Source of the DNA: Syntrophopropionicum propionicicum_A
Lineage (GTDB): Bacteria; Bacillota; Desulfotomaculia; Desulfotomaculales; Pelotomaculaceae
Assembly: GCF_048984525.1 (NCBI RefSeq)
Contig: NZ_JBMGJC010000010.1
Coordinates: 89,417 to 153,416 of the forward strand
Length of the DNA: 64,000 nt
Direction of reading: 5' to 3'
The translations under genes and the position numbers were made by a program. This document shows, piece by piece, positions 1 to 7,932 of the stretch. Numbering within the stretch: position 1 is the stretch's first letter; each line of letters opens with the position of its first letter. The notes below the pieces were generated by a model that worked only from the letters and a program-made list of their open reading frames with translations, did not search any database and was not told the DNA's origin.

Positions 1-205
1 CCATATTAAACAGCATAATAAGCAGCTTTACCGTCAGCAGGCCGGCTGCCAGAGAGAGCAATACCGAAAATACAAAGGTCATTGCTTGAAAATCGGTTTT
101 GGTGAAAGGGATCAACATGCCAAACACCATAAAGCACAAATAAACCGGCCACATTAATACTGCCTTTTGGCCGGGACCCCCGGCATGGCCAAGTTTCATC
201 TCCAT
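1..205 (-). CDS. Membrane protein, partial (runs off left edge)
   Basis: Only the first 68 or so codons lie in the window. The start ATG at 205 (a second in-frame ATG is at 199) follows an AAAGGAGG ribosome binding site. The visible part has two hydrophobic segments, about residues 14-34 and 42-67, so it is an integral membrane protein. It lies 39 nt downstream of the Yip1-like gene in the same direction and is probably cotranscribed with it. I do not recognise the family. Confidence 0.6.
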   Translation of the reverse strand, partial: MEMKLGHAGGPGQKAVLMWPVYLCFMVFGMLIPFTKTDFQAMTFVFSVLLSLAAGLLTVKLLIMLFNM

Positions 206-244
206 ATAATATCAGGCCTCCTTTAAATAGCATTAAGCTGGATC

Positions 245-814
245 TTACGCACCAAAGCGGCCGAGCAAGGCCCACCCGGCAAGGAGCAGGGCGCCGCAGA
301 CAGTGGTTAAAACTATGCTGAAGGCAACCCGGTCGCCGGACATCTGCCGGATGGTAAAGAGATTAGGCCTCAAAGCCCATAAAACACCGGTGACCCCAAA
401 GGCCACCGCGGTATTCCAACCCAGGGCCAAAGAGAATACAAGCCCGGACAGCGTGTAGACCAGTGTGGCGGAATAACCCAGGGCGAAAGAAGATATGGCC
501 CAGTCAAAAGTATAGGCGCGGCTCGCGGCCTGAGATGAAGCCCAGGCTAGAAGCGCAATCAATACCACCCCCGCCGTGCCGTAGAAAAGCCCCAGCAGGG
601 TAATCAACACAACGGTTGACATCTGGATTTGACCCGACCTCTGCATATCAAGCCCGGTTTGCAGGAAAAACAGGGTGAATGACAACCCGGATACCGCCAG
701 GGAATAAGGCCAGGGAACCCTGGACATTTGGCTTTTGACTACTTCCCCCGGATTCAGGATCATGTTCAGCGCTGTTTTCCAGCGAGGCGTCTGGATGGGC
801 GCCATAGTGTTCAT
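245..814 (-). CDS. Yip1-like multi-pass membrane protein
   Basis: A 189-residue protein with about five hydrophobic segments (near residues 35-52, 65-92, 103-130, 135-150 and 163-186) after a short polar N-terminus that contains a NPGE element. Length and layout resemble bacterial YIP1/DUF1282-type membrane proteins, but that is a resemblance by eye. ATG at 814 follows GGGAGGG at 10 nt; a second ATG at 805 is possible. It lies upstream of the truncated membrane gene at the left edge. Function unknown; a transport or envelope accessory role is a guess from context. Confidence 0.6.
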   Translation of the reverse strand: MNTMAPIQTPRWKTALNMILNPGEVVKSQMSRVPWPYSLAVSGLSFTLFFLQTGLDMQRSGQIQMSTVVLITLLGLFYGTAGVVLIALLAWASSQAASRAYTFDWAISSFALGYSATLVYTLSGLVFSLALGWNTAVAFGVTGVLWALRPNLFTIRQMSGDRVAFSIVLTTVCGALLLAGWALLGRFGA

Positions 815-937
815 ATGCTAAAATCCCTCCCGTCGTTTTTTTCTCTGTGAGTGTTAAAATGCAGGCAACCTGTTTGTGAAATGTTATCCCGCTTGGTCCC
901 TCAAAGCGCTTTATATATATAAACTGTTTAGACTTTC

Positions 938-1231
938 TTATTGAGAAATAAATTTGTTGCCGAACTCTTTAGCGAAAGCCTGGCGCACGCTATCCAGGTT
1001 CGACTGGATAGCAAAATCCAAGGTGTACACCCGGCTTTGGGCAACAATTTCAAGTTCTCCTGTTTGACAGCTCTTTTTAAAGATACATATAGAAATCAAC
1101 TCATTATTATCAATAATAAACTCTTCATTATCAGCATCATGAGGTGTTAAAAATATCTGCCCGTGACCAATTGAAAGATAATAGTGCTTGGTTTTAAAAA
1201 AACCGGCTTTAAGCTTAACCTCTAAGGTCAT
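938..1231 (-). CDS. Hypothetical small protein, possibly PH-like
   Basis: A 97-residue soluble protein. The start is placed at ATG 1231 because GAGGGG lies 8 nt ahead; a GTG at 1240 would overlap that site. The alternating hydrophobic/polar strands followed by a C-terminal helix (VRQAFAKEFGNKF) suggest a bacterial PH-like fold, which is an inference from pattern only. It is divergent from the large HTH gene at 1387, with about 155 nt between them, so the two may share a control region. Confidence 0.5.
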   Translation of the reverse strand: MTLEVKLKAGFFKTKHYYLSIGHGQIFLTPHDADNEEFIIDNNELISICIFKKSCQTGELEIVAQSRVYTLDFAIQSNLDSVRQAFAKEFGNKFISQ

Positions 1232-1335
1232 GGAATTCACCCCTCAGGTTAGATTCTACCAGCTTTGCTAACCAAAATATTTTCTGCAAGGAAACTGGCA
1301 ATGCCAATTTACAGGCACAAAACATGTCAATTTGC

Positions 1336-1363
1336 TTGTTATATTGTCGTCTATTTTGATAAT
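1336..1363 (+). promoter_or_regulatory. Putative sigma-A promoter of the HTH gene
   Basis: TTGTTA at 1336-1341 and GATAAT at 1358-1363 with a 16-nt spacer, in AT-rich sequence just ahead of the gene starting at 1387. Confidence 0.4.
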
Positions 1364-1386
1364 ATAAACTAAGAGGTGTTATAAAT

Positions 1387-2907
1387 ATGACATTTGCGGA
1401 AAAACTTGATTTTTTGATGAACATCACAAAAACTTCCAATAGCATGTTGGCCCGTAACATTTCGCTGGACGCGTCTTTTATCAGCCGCCTGCGCAGGGGA
1501 ACCCGCACACCTGCCAGAAACGTCAACTATATACGGGCCATGGTTGAATATTTTACTCGCTGCTGCAAAACCGACTACCAAAAAGCCGCCCTTCAGGAAG
1601 CCATGAAGAGCAGCTTTAAAGAACAGCAGCAAAAAACCGGTAATATGGAAGAACTGCTTTATAAATGGCTCGGGGATGAAAATCAAGACAGGTCTGACTC
1701 GATTAACAAATTTCTAAATGACCTCGGCCACTTTCAGTTTAAAAAAACAGATCCGTTGAAGTCTGTTGATACTCATACGCCGTATTGCCAGGCAGTCTCC
1801 GAGGTCGAAGAGTATTATGGAACCGGGGGCAAGCAGGAAGCGGTGCTTACTTTTTTATCTTTGGTGCTGCAAAGCAAGAGTCCGCAAACACTGCTTCTCT
1901 ACAGCGACGAGGACATGGGATGGCTGACTGAAAACCGCGAGTTTACCTTGAAATGGTCGAACCTGCTGGCCCAGGTCTTGAAAAGCGGCCATAAAATAAA
2001 AATTATCCATACGGTAAACCGTGATTTTAATGAGATGCTTGCGGCCATAAGAGAATGGGTGCCCTTGTATATGACCGGCAGCATTGAACCATATTACTAT
2101 CCGAGAATACGCGACGGTTTATTCCGCAGGACATTATTCATAGCCCCGGATACCGCCGCCGTAACATCCGGCTCTGTAGGAAACAGCACCAAGAAAGCGG
2201 CCAACTTCCTATTCACTAATAAAAACACTGTTAAAGCGTTAATCGAGGAATATAACGATTTGCTGTCCCGCTGCCGTTTGCTGATGCGTATATATACTCC
2301 TTTTGGCAACGACGATTATTTAGCGCTCCTGGCTGAGTTCGAGGGCGAGGAGGGGCACGCGATTGTAAAAACCGATACCCTTACCAATGTTACTATGCCT
2401 CCCGGTGTTGTTAAAAGCATACTGGCACGAATAGAAAGTCCCGCCAGAGAGCGTCTTTTATCCTACCAGCAAATAAGGATCGACAGGTTTCTAGACAGCC
2501 TGAAAAGATGTCGTTTTACTGAAATAGCCTCCCTCCCGGACCCGGAGAATATATTGGCCGGAAAAGTGCTGGTAAATTTCTCTGACATGCTCAACGATAG
2601 CCTGCTGTTCTACACACCGGGGGAATATCGCCAACATCTGCAAAATATTATCCTGCTTCTTAAGACTTATGATAACTACCATGTGCATCTAACCCGCAAT
2701 AAGCACCTGGACGGAAGTTTGGTTTATGTCCGGGAGGATGTGGGAGTATTGATGGGAAAAACTATGCCGCCCTCGGTTGTTTTCGCTATCAATGAAAGCA
2801 ATATGACGGCAGCCTTCTGGGATTACATGAACCATCTGGCTAACGAGAGATCGAACAGGGACCATACTATAGCGGAGTTGGAGGCAGTCGTGGCCGGGTT
2901 GAAATGA
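1387..2907 (+). CDS. Helix-turn-helix regulator with large unknown C-terminal region
   Basis: A 506-residue protein. Residues 1-40 look like a Cro/C1-type helix-turn-helix (MLARNISLDASFISRLRRG is the recognition part), followed by about 450 residues with no motif I recognise. The C-terminal part is globular, has no membrane segments and is rich in Leu/Tyr/Arg. ATG 1387 follows GAGGTG at 7 nt. It stands alone on the plus strand and is closed by a hairpin at 2962-2997. I infer a ligand- or partner-sensing transcription factor; the ligand cannot be named. Confidence 0.6.
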   Translation: MTFAEKLDFLMNITKTSNSMLARNISLDASFISRLRRGTRTPARNVNYIRAMVEYFTRCCKTDYQKAALQEAMKSSFKEQQQKTGNMEELLYKWLGDENQDRSDSINKFLNDLGHFQFKKTDPLKSVDTHTPYCQAVSEVEEYYGTGGKQEAVLTFLSLVLQSKSPQTLLLYSDEDMGWLTENREFTLKWSNLLAQVLKSGHKIKIIHTVNRDFNEMLAAIREWVPLYMTGSIEPYYYPRIRDGLFRRTLFIAPDTAAVTSGSVGNSTKKAANFLFTNKNTVKALIEEYNDLLSRCRLLMRIYTPFGNDDYLALLAEFEGEEGHAIVKTDTLTNVTMPPGVVKSILARIESPARERLLSYQQIRIDRFLDSLKRCRFTEIASLPDPENILAGKVLVNFSDMLNDSLLFYTPGEYRQHLQNIILLLKTYDNYHVHLTRNKHLDGSLVYVREDVGVLMGKTMPPSVVFAINESNMTAAFWDYMNHLANERSNRDHTIAELEAVVAGLK

Positions 2908-2961
2908 CGGAGTCTGTCGCTCCTAAAGTGTTTAATGCGCATAATTTTTAAAGACAAAAAT

Positions 2962-2997
2962 TCAAGGGGTTATCGCTTTTTTTGCGATAACCCTTGA
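2962..2997. terminator. Bidirectional terminator
   Basis: Inverted repeat with arms around TTATCGC and GCGATAA, and A/T-rich tails on both sides. It separates the plus-strand HTH gene from the minus-strand tadA/tRNA-Ser unit. Confidence 0.7.
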
Positions 2998-3011
2998 TTT
3001 TAAAGCAATAT

Positions 3012-3105
3012 TGGCGGAGAGACAGGGATTCGAACCCTGGAGACCGCTCATCACGGCCTACTCGATTTCGAGTCGAGCGCCTTCGACCAGCTCGGCCATC
3101 TCTCC
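3012..3105 (-). tRNA. tRNA-Ser (CGA)
   Basis: Read on the minus strand it begins GGAGAGATGG and ends CTCTCCG-CCA (CCA encoded). It has a class II long variable arm and the anticodon loop CTCGAAA inside the CTCGA/TCGAG region, giving anticodon CGA. The first 48 nt are also the last 16 codons, including the stop, of tadA on the same strand (see tadA). Confidence 0.9.
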
Positions 3106-3564
3106 AGCTGATTTCTTTACTCTTAATTCCCGGAAAAACTTCTGCAAAACACTGCGGCATTCCTCTTCCAGCACACCGGACACCACCTCAACCCGGTGGT
3201 TAAAGCGAGGCTGCCTGACCACGTCAATCACTGAATCTATCGCGCCGGCCTTTGGGTCAACCGCCCCGTAGACCAGTGTTTTGACCCTGAACTGCACCAG
3301 CGCCCCGGCACACATGGGACAGGGCTCCAGGGTCGAGTACAGCACAGCGCCGCTCAACCGCCAGTCCCCCTGTTGTGCGGCGGCCTCACGCAGGGCCAGC
3401 ATTTCAGCGTGGGCGGAACTGTCTTTCAGGATCTCGCGCAGATTGTGCCCCCGCCCGATTACTAACCCGTCAAGCACCACAACGGCGCCAACGGGCACCT
3501 CGCCCAGGGCATAAGCTTTTTCGGCTTCCACCAGGGCTTCGCGCATATATCCGGCGTGATCCAC
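3058..3564 (-). CDS. tadA: tRNA-specific adenosine deaminase
   Basis: TadA converts A34 to inosine in tRNA-Arg(ACG), which is present at 8222-8298. Zinc ligands and proton shuttle are seen: HAE (His52, Glu54) and PCPMC (Cys82, Cys85). The start is set at GTG 3564 (168 aa) because AAGGGG lies about 9 nt ahead and the protein then opens like the family (DHAGYMREAL). ATG 3612 is in frame but has no ribosome binding site. The oddity is the C-terminus: from 3105 on, the last 15 codons and the TAG stop are exactly the first 48 nt of the tRNA-Ser(CGA) gene, in phase from tRNA nucleotide 1. The extra tail reads GEMAELVEGARLEIE. Family members usually stop close to the FFRELR segment. Confidence 0.9.
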   Translation of the reverse strand: MDHAGYMREALVEAEKAYALGEVPVGAVVVLDGLVIGRGHNLREILKDSSAHAEMLALREAAAQQGDWRLSGAVLYSTLEPCPMCAGALVQFRVKTLVYGAVDPKAGAIDSVIDVVRQPRFNHRVEVVSGVLEEECRSVLQKFFRELRVKKSAGEMAELVEGARLEIE

Positions 3565-3786
3565 AAGGCTTTCCCCTTCAGAAAAACTGTAATGGCGCGC
3601 CCGGTAAACCATAAAAATATATGGTTATATCAAGCGCTTTATAAGCTTAGCATAACCCCGCGAGGCATGTCAAGAAAGATAAAGCACACTTCTAAAACAA
3701 TGTGTTTCAACTTTGAAAAGCCGTTGCATTCCGTTTTAAACTACCCTCTCATATGATGAAGCCGACCCAAGTTAGACTAATCTTCT

Positions 3787-4113
3787 TTATTCATTAGAGC
3801 AAGAACAATGATTAGCTGCAGGCTCATTCTCTATGTCCTGTGTTTCCCACAGGTCAACCGGCTTAACAAATTTTATCGACACCAGGCCGGGCTGTCCTTC
3901 CTCTTCCCCTTCAAAAATCAATTCGTAGATACCCGGGAAGACATTAAAGTCTAAACAAATATCTATTGGGGCCTCTGCTGTCTTGGGCTCGGTTTCACGG
4001 AAAAAATCTTCATTGAATAAGGCATAATGCTTATAATAAAATATTAACCTTGACTTAACGCAATTATTATCATCACAAATATCTTCCGCTTTCAGGACCA
4101 GGTATTCAGCCAT
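3787..4113 (-). CDS. Hypothetical acidic protein
   Basis: A 108-residue soluble acidic protein with a cysteine pair in the C-terminal HCSCS. ATG 4113 has a weak AAAGGG site ahead. The middle (IDICLDFNVFPGIYELIFEG) looks beta-rich. It lies 53 nt downstream of the 85-residue gene at 4167-4424, same strand, so probably one transcript. No family recognised. Confidence 0.5.
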   Translation of the reverse strand: MAEYLVLKAEDICDDNNCVKSRLIFYYKHYALFNEDFFRETEPKTAEAPIDICLDFNVFPGIYELIFEGEEEGQPGLVSIKFVKPVDLWETQDIENEPAANHCSCSNE

Positions 4114-4166
4114 AACGCACCCTTTCCCTGCTCAAGGCAGATTAAATTTTGCTTTACTCAACAGGC

Positions 4167-4424
4167 TTAACCGCACTGGTTTTTATAAACACTGAGCAGT
4201 GTAATCAAAGGCTCTTCAAACTCACTGCCGGCACTTTCCAGGGAAAATTCCTTGATATCTTCGTTCCCGCATGTTTCCTCCAGCATTAAAAACAACTGGT
4301 TAAGCCTATAATCGGACATTTCATACTCGGAACGAAGCCATTTCTTTACTAACTTCCGAAAGGTTTCATCGCTTTCCAAACGGCCCAGCAAATTTCTCAG
4401 ATCATCTTTTAAAATTTTCTCCAT
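4167..4424 (-). CDS. Hypothetical small helical protein
   Basis: An 85-residue, charged, predicted all-helical soluble protein (opens MEKILKDDLRNLLGRLES). ATG 4424 follows AAGGGAG at about 11 nt. It is probably cotranscribed with the gene at 3787-4113. No family recognised. Confidence 0.5.
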   Translation of the reverse strand: MEKILKDDLRNLLGRLESDETFRKLVKKWLRSEYEMSDYRLNQLFLMLEETCGNEDIKEFSLESAGSEFEEPLITLLSVYKNQCG

Positions 4425-4554
4425 ACTATCAGGAACTCCCTTAAATATTTTCTACATTATAAAGTATTGCCCGATAATTTATCAACCTGTAAGATAAGTA
4501 TTGAAATTTCCAGTCCGGCCGGGTAAAATTTGTCATGCGGAGGTATCTGTTATT

Positions 4555-4671
4555 ATGATGTCGCCAATGAAGCAGTACCTGCTTATGATAGCTGCTTTTG
4601 CCCTGGCCTGGTTTATCCTGGATAAAGTCGGCTGGGCTTTTATATGGTCCCTTATTTGGCTGGCCAAATAG
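4555..4671 (+). CDS. Small membrane protein, 38 residues
   Basis: An unlisted small gene. ATG at 4555 (or the adjacent ATG at 4558) follows a perfect GGAGG at 4539-4543. The product is one hydrophobic hairpin-like unit: a segment LLMIAAFALAWFIL (residues 9-22), a short charged turn (DKVG), then WAFIWSLIWLA. A hairpin with a T-rich tail at 4731-4760 follows. It is divergent from the two hypotheticals at 3787-4424. A single-span or re-entrant membrane peptide is likely; role unknown. Confidence 0.55.
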   Translation: MMSPMKQYLLMIAAFALAWFILDKVGWAFIWSLIWLAK

Positions 4672-4730
4672 CAGCTCGCCCAACACATCTCCTGCCACCT
4701 AAATACAAACTTTTACCCGGGAAAACAACA

Positions 4731-4760
4731 GCCCCGCAAATCCCTGCGGGGCCTGTCTTT
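4731..4760. terminator. Bidirectional terminator
   Basis: GCCCCGCA (4731-4738) pairs with TGCGGGGC (4745-4752). T-rich sequence follows on both strands. It can end the small membrane gene (+) and tRNA-Arg (-). Confidence 0.7.
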
Positions 4761-4762
4761 TC

Positions 4763-4839
4763 TGGCGCGCCCGGAGGGACTCGAACCCCCGGCACGCGGT
4801 TTAGGAAACCGCTGCTCTATCCGCCTGAGCTACGGGCGC
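4763..4839 (-). tRNA. tRNA-Arg (CCT)
   Basis: Acceptor GCGCCCG/CGGGCGC, encoded CCA, TTCGAGT in the T loop, anticodon stem GCGGT/ACCGC around loop TTCCTAA, so anticodon CCT. Confidence 0.93.
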
Positions 4840-5121
4840 CTGCACTATGAAAAATTTTATAACGAAGGTGAGCTTACATTACAGAGTTATAGTATAGCGG
4901 GATAAGGATCCTTTGTCAAGAAGCGGGCCGCAATTATTCCTTGTTTCCTTGTTTCAAATAACCGGTTTGATACCTGCGAGGATTAACACATAAATGTGGC
5001 CGGACCTGGCAGGCTAATAAAACAAAAGAGAGAATTAATAGAGATACAGCACACGCGAGAGTAAAAATTTTTAAACCGGAGCTTGTATACGCTCCAGCGT
5101 CTATTTGGAGGAGGTTAATTA

Positions 5122-5322
5122 ATGCTTACCATTGATCGCTTTGAGGGCGAATACGCACTCATAGAAATGAACCGCAGGATTTTTCACATACCCAAGGTCC
5201 TCCTGCCTAAAAGCGCCAGGGAAGGAGACGTCATAACAATACAAATTACCGTCGATAAGGAAGCTGCCAGGCAGCGGAAGCAGTCTGCGGACAATCTGGC
5301 TGATAAATTATTTAAAGAATAG
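5122..5322 (+). CDS. DUF3006 family protein
   Basis: A 66-residue protein that matches the DUF3006 layout: a short beta-rich start (IDRFEGEYALIE), then VLLPKSAREGDVI and a charged tail. ATG 5122 follows GGAGGAGG. Family members are commonly encoded beside metallo-beta-lactamase proteins, as here: the next gene starts 10 nt after this stop. Exact role is not known; an accessory to the neighbouring hydrolase is inferred from linkage. Confidence 0.8.
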   Translation: MLTIDRFEGEYALIEMNRRIFHIPKVLLPKSAREGDVITIQITVDKEAARQRKQSADNLADKLFKE

Positions 5323-5332
5323 GAGCTTAAAC

Positions 5333-6214
5333 TTGATCAAAAGACTGCCAGGCGCTCTTATTCTGCTTGTTTTACTGCTGGCTACCGCAGGCTGCGGCAG
5401 CTCTTCCTCTACCGGACCACTTTTAAATACCGCTCAAACCTCAGAGAATACCCAGGGCCGGATGATAGTCCATTTCCTCGATGTCGGCCAGGGCGACAGC
5501 ATTTTTGTGCAGCTGCCAAATGGCCATAATATGCTGGTGGACGCCGGCCCCAGAGAAGCAGGTACGGATGTTGTTAATTACCTGAAAAAAGCCGGGGTTA
5601 AAAAAATAGACTACCTTGTCGCCACCCACCCGCATGAAGACCACATCGGAGGCATGACAGCTATTATCCGGAGGTTTGACATCGACCGGGTTTACATGCC
5701 CAGAGTCACATACACTACTAAAGTTTACGAAGATCTGCTGAAGGGTATACAGGCTGAAGGGCTGAAAATAAATGCTGCTTCAGACGGCGTTGAAATTATT
5801 AACTCCGGCGGGCTGAGAGCGGAGATGATTGCTCCCAACAGCGCCGCGTACGAAGAAATAAATAATTATTCCACAGTCATTAAACTCTCCTTCGGCAAGA
5901 CCGGTTTCCTGTTAACGGGGGACGCCGAGTCGCAGTCTGAACGGGAGATGCTGGCAGATGGATACAGTCTCGAGGCAGATGTGTTAAAGGTGGGACACCA
6001 CGGCAGCTATTCTTCCACTTCACCGGCATTCCTTAACGCTGTCAGGCCGAAATATTCAGTTATCTCCTGTGGCGCGGGAAACGATTATGGTTTTCCCCAC
6101 GCGGCAACCCTGCAGAAGCTCAGGGGTATTCAGTTGTTCCGGACTGATCTTGACGGAGATGTTGTTTTCGAAACTGACGGGGAGGGACTGCAGGTTTCGA
6201 CTGAAAGAAGGTAG
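5333..6214 (+). CDS. ComEC/Rec2-type metallo-beta-lactamase lipoprotein
   Basis: A 293-residue secreted lipoprotein. A signal peptide with lipobox ATAGC puts the modified Cys at about residue 20. The metallo-beta-lactamase fold follows: FLDVGQGDSIFVQ, the metal-binding HPHEDH motif and GHHGS later on. This is the extracellular nuclease-like domain found in ComEC, here without the membrane channel. TTG 5333 is the start, with AGGAG 6 nt ahead overlapping the DUF3006 stop. It is likely cotranscribed with DUF3006 and ends at the hairpin at 6267-6290. A role in extracellular nucleic acid or phosphodiester hydrolysis is probable, but the substrate is unproven. Confidence 0.88.
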   Translation: MIKRLPGALILLVLLLATAGCGSSSSTGPLLNTAQTSENTQGRMIVHFLDVGQGDSIFVQLPNGHNMLVDAGPREAGTDVVNYLKKAGVKKIDYLVATHPHEDHIGGMTAIIRRFDIDRVYMPRVTYTTKVYEDLLKGIQAEGLKINAASDGVEIINSGGLRAEMIAPNSAAYEEINNYSTVIKLSFGKTGFLLTGDAESQSEREMLADGYSLEADVLKVGHHGSYSSTSPAFLNAVRPKYSVISCGAGNDYGFPHAATLQKLRGIQLFRTDLDGDVVFETDGEGLQVSTERR

Positions 6215-6266
6215 CTGCCGCTACCGGGGTAAATACATCCCGGCCTTGAGCAACCGGACTAAAAAC

Positions 6267-6290
6267 AAAACCCGCAAGTTTGCGGGTTTT
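6267..6290 (+). terminator. Rho-independent terminator
   Basis: AAAACCCGCA / TGCGGGTTTT with a 4-nt loop and a T tail, 50 nt after the metallo-beta-lactamase gene. Confidence 0.85.
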
Positions 6291-6364
6291 TGCTTTATTT
6301 GAAACACATAGAGTTTTGCATAATAATCCGAATAAGAAACATCCTAACCCTGGAGGTGTCTTAA

Positions 6365-6538
6365 TTGGATAAAGTCAAGAAAAAAGAGGAAAAAGCCATC
6401 GATAAAGGGTTCCCCATTAAGTCAACTTTTTTCAATCCCGCAGATGATAAAAAGTTCCCTCCCCCTGACTATGGGGACGATAAGGCTCCGGAAAAAAAAG
6501 AGTCCTTCAGCATAAGCCTTGAGGACGCTAATAAATAA
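6365..6538 (+). CDS. Small charged protein, 57 residues
   Basis: TTG at 6365 lies 8 nt after GGAGGT. The product is highly charged (opens MDKVKKKEEKAIDKG) with a central Pro-rich segment (KKFPPPDYGDD), no hydrophobic core and probable disorder. The stop at 6536-6538 is 26 nt before the start of the next gene, which has its own GGAGG. The two are probably one unit. No family recognised. Confidence 0.55.
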   Translation: MDKVKKKEEKAIDKGFPIKSTFFNPADDKKFPPPDYGDDKAPEKKESFSISLEDANK

Positions 6539-6564
6539 AGAAGATAAATGCAGGAGGTTAAAAA

Positions 6565-6903
6565 ATGCGTTTAATCGCAAGGTTTGAAGATAAACAGCCG
6601 GTGGGATTTCTGATTGATACCCTCCGCAATGGAGGATTCGACCGGAAGGATATGGTCGTCTCTTCCTTAAACGACGCAGATGAACAGGACCCCCAAGATC
6701 CGGTTGAACTCGCCGGTGATATTGCTTTTATAAAAACCGAGAGAGAAGGGTTATGGGAATCAGGTCCTTTTGCCGAAGGCGTTAAAGGGCTTACGCCCGG
6801 TAAAAGAGGCATTATTGTAGCGGTAGAAACCCCGAAGCATGAGGCCGACCGGGTAAGGTCCATGATGAAAGAATCAGGCGCTCTTGAGATAATACAGGAT
6901 TAA
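6565..6903 (+). CDS. Hypothetical protein, possible small alpha/beta stress-type fold
   Basis: A 112-residue soluble protein beginning MRLIARFEDKQPVGFLID and ending with a strand-helix pattern (GIIVAVETPKHEADRVRSMM). Two such beta-alpha units suggest a ferredoxin-like domain similar to small general-stress proteins; this is a pattern guess. ATG 6565 follows GGAGG. Terminated at 7046-7070. Confidence 0.6.
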   Translation: MRLIARFEDKQPVGFLIDTLRNGGFDRKDMVVSSLNDADEQDPQDPVELAGDIAFIKTEREGLWESGPFAEGVKGLTPGKRGIIVAVETPKHEADRVRSMMKESGALEIIQD

Positions 6904-7045
6904 TATTTTAAACTATTATATTTTCAAACCACCGCTGAAGCCCAGCTTGAAGCCTGGAGACCCAATAGAAAAATCTGAAAGGATAAACCCTTTCCGAAAT
7001 GGTTTCTTGCTTTCTTGTCCCTTTATATTATTTTCCATTAAAAAC

Positions 7046-7070
7046 AAAAACAGGCTTGTTGCCTGTTTTT
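7046..7070. terminator. Rho-independent terminator
   Basis: AAAAACAGGC-TTGTT-GCCTGTTTTT. Perfect 10-bp stem, usable in both directions. The rest of 6904-7191 shows no gene. Confidence 0.8.
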
Positions 7071-7191
7071 AATCCTAAGGCTATTATAGCTCTTGGAAGG
7101 AACTACACTATAACCCTTTGAAGGGGTTACGCTAGCCTCAGAAATATGCTATCATATTTTACTTAATATGTAAACTAGTATTTCCTTTTTA

Positions 7192-7932
7192 TTAATAATT
7201 ATTCTTTGCCATTTGGAAAATACCGTAGTTTTTCGTTCCTCTTTCATTAATATAATCAACAGACATACTTCTAATAATACTAAATAATTCGCACAACCAC
7301 TTTTCAAATGGTTCTTCGGGTTCCCGTTTATCAAGACATCTTTCAAAATAATGCCTAATAATGCCTGCCATCAAATCAGCAACTTGTACTCCTGGTGTTA
7401 TCACAGATTTAACAAAAAGCGGCATCTCAAGAACTCGTAAGTTTTTTCCTGTCGGATGCTTAAACAAATAATTATTTATTGCTTTCCACATTAATTTTTC
7501 TTGACTTTCTTCATCATAAACTAATAGAGCATAGGACCTCTTTTCTGAAGCAACAAAACCAACCCTTTCTAAAAGAAATCTATACCTGTTAGGTAATATA
7601 TCGGCATTTTCTCTCGGAAGGTTTATATCAGGTCTTTCCATAACAGCAGCAAATACTGCAACATTATAGGATGGCATTAAATTTATTACTTCATCAGCCA
7701 GTTGTTTATTATTTGTTCTTCTAGTTATACTCTTTGGATTAATAAGATTTATTGCCTTAATTTCCCTTGGCTTTTCCTGGTCATCAAGCCCAAATATACG
7801 CTCTTTAATATTATGAATTCTCCTTGTAAGGTCTCCTACTTCATTTTCCATCATACATAAAGTCAGCAAAACTGGCCTGGTTTCAGGAGCGTTTCTATGT
7901 ATATTTCCGCTTTGATCAGTAAATGCCAGCAT
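7192..7932 (-). CDS. DUF3800 domain protein
   Basis: A 246-residue protein of the DUF3800 family (RNase H-like fold, often in mobile or defence contexts). N-terminal FTDQSG corresponds to the usual acidic DESG signature, with Glu replaced by Gln. The C-terminal TPGVQVADLMAG is the second family signature. ATG 7932 follows GGAGGG. Codon use is clearly richer in A/T than the neighbours and it stands alone between tRNA and hypothetical genes, which suggests horizontal transfer. The DQSG change may affect catalysis. Confidence 0.8.
   Translation of the reverse strand: MLAFTDQSGNIHRNAPETRPVLLTLCMMENEVGDLTRRIHNIKERIFGLDDQEKPREIKAINLINPKSITRRTNNKQLADEVINLMPSYNVAVFAAVMERPDINLPRENADILPNRYRFLLERVGFVASEKRSYALLVYDEESQEKLMWKAINNYLFKHPTGKNLRVLEMPLFVKSVITPGVQVADLMAGIIRHYFERCLDKREPEEPFEKWLCELFSIIRSMSVDYINERGTKNYGIFQMAKNNY

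Noticed and set aside
6..275. 89-codon minus-strand frame at the left edge
   Set aside because: It is an alternative frame of the truncated membrane protein; the frame from ATG 205 has the ribosome binding site and membrane segments.
4441..4698. 85-codon minus-strand frame
   Set aside because: It is antisense to the 38-residue membrane peptide gene, which has the better binding site; the product is low in pattern.
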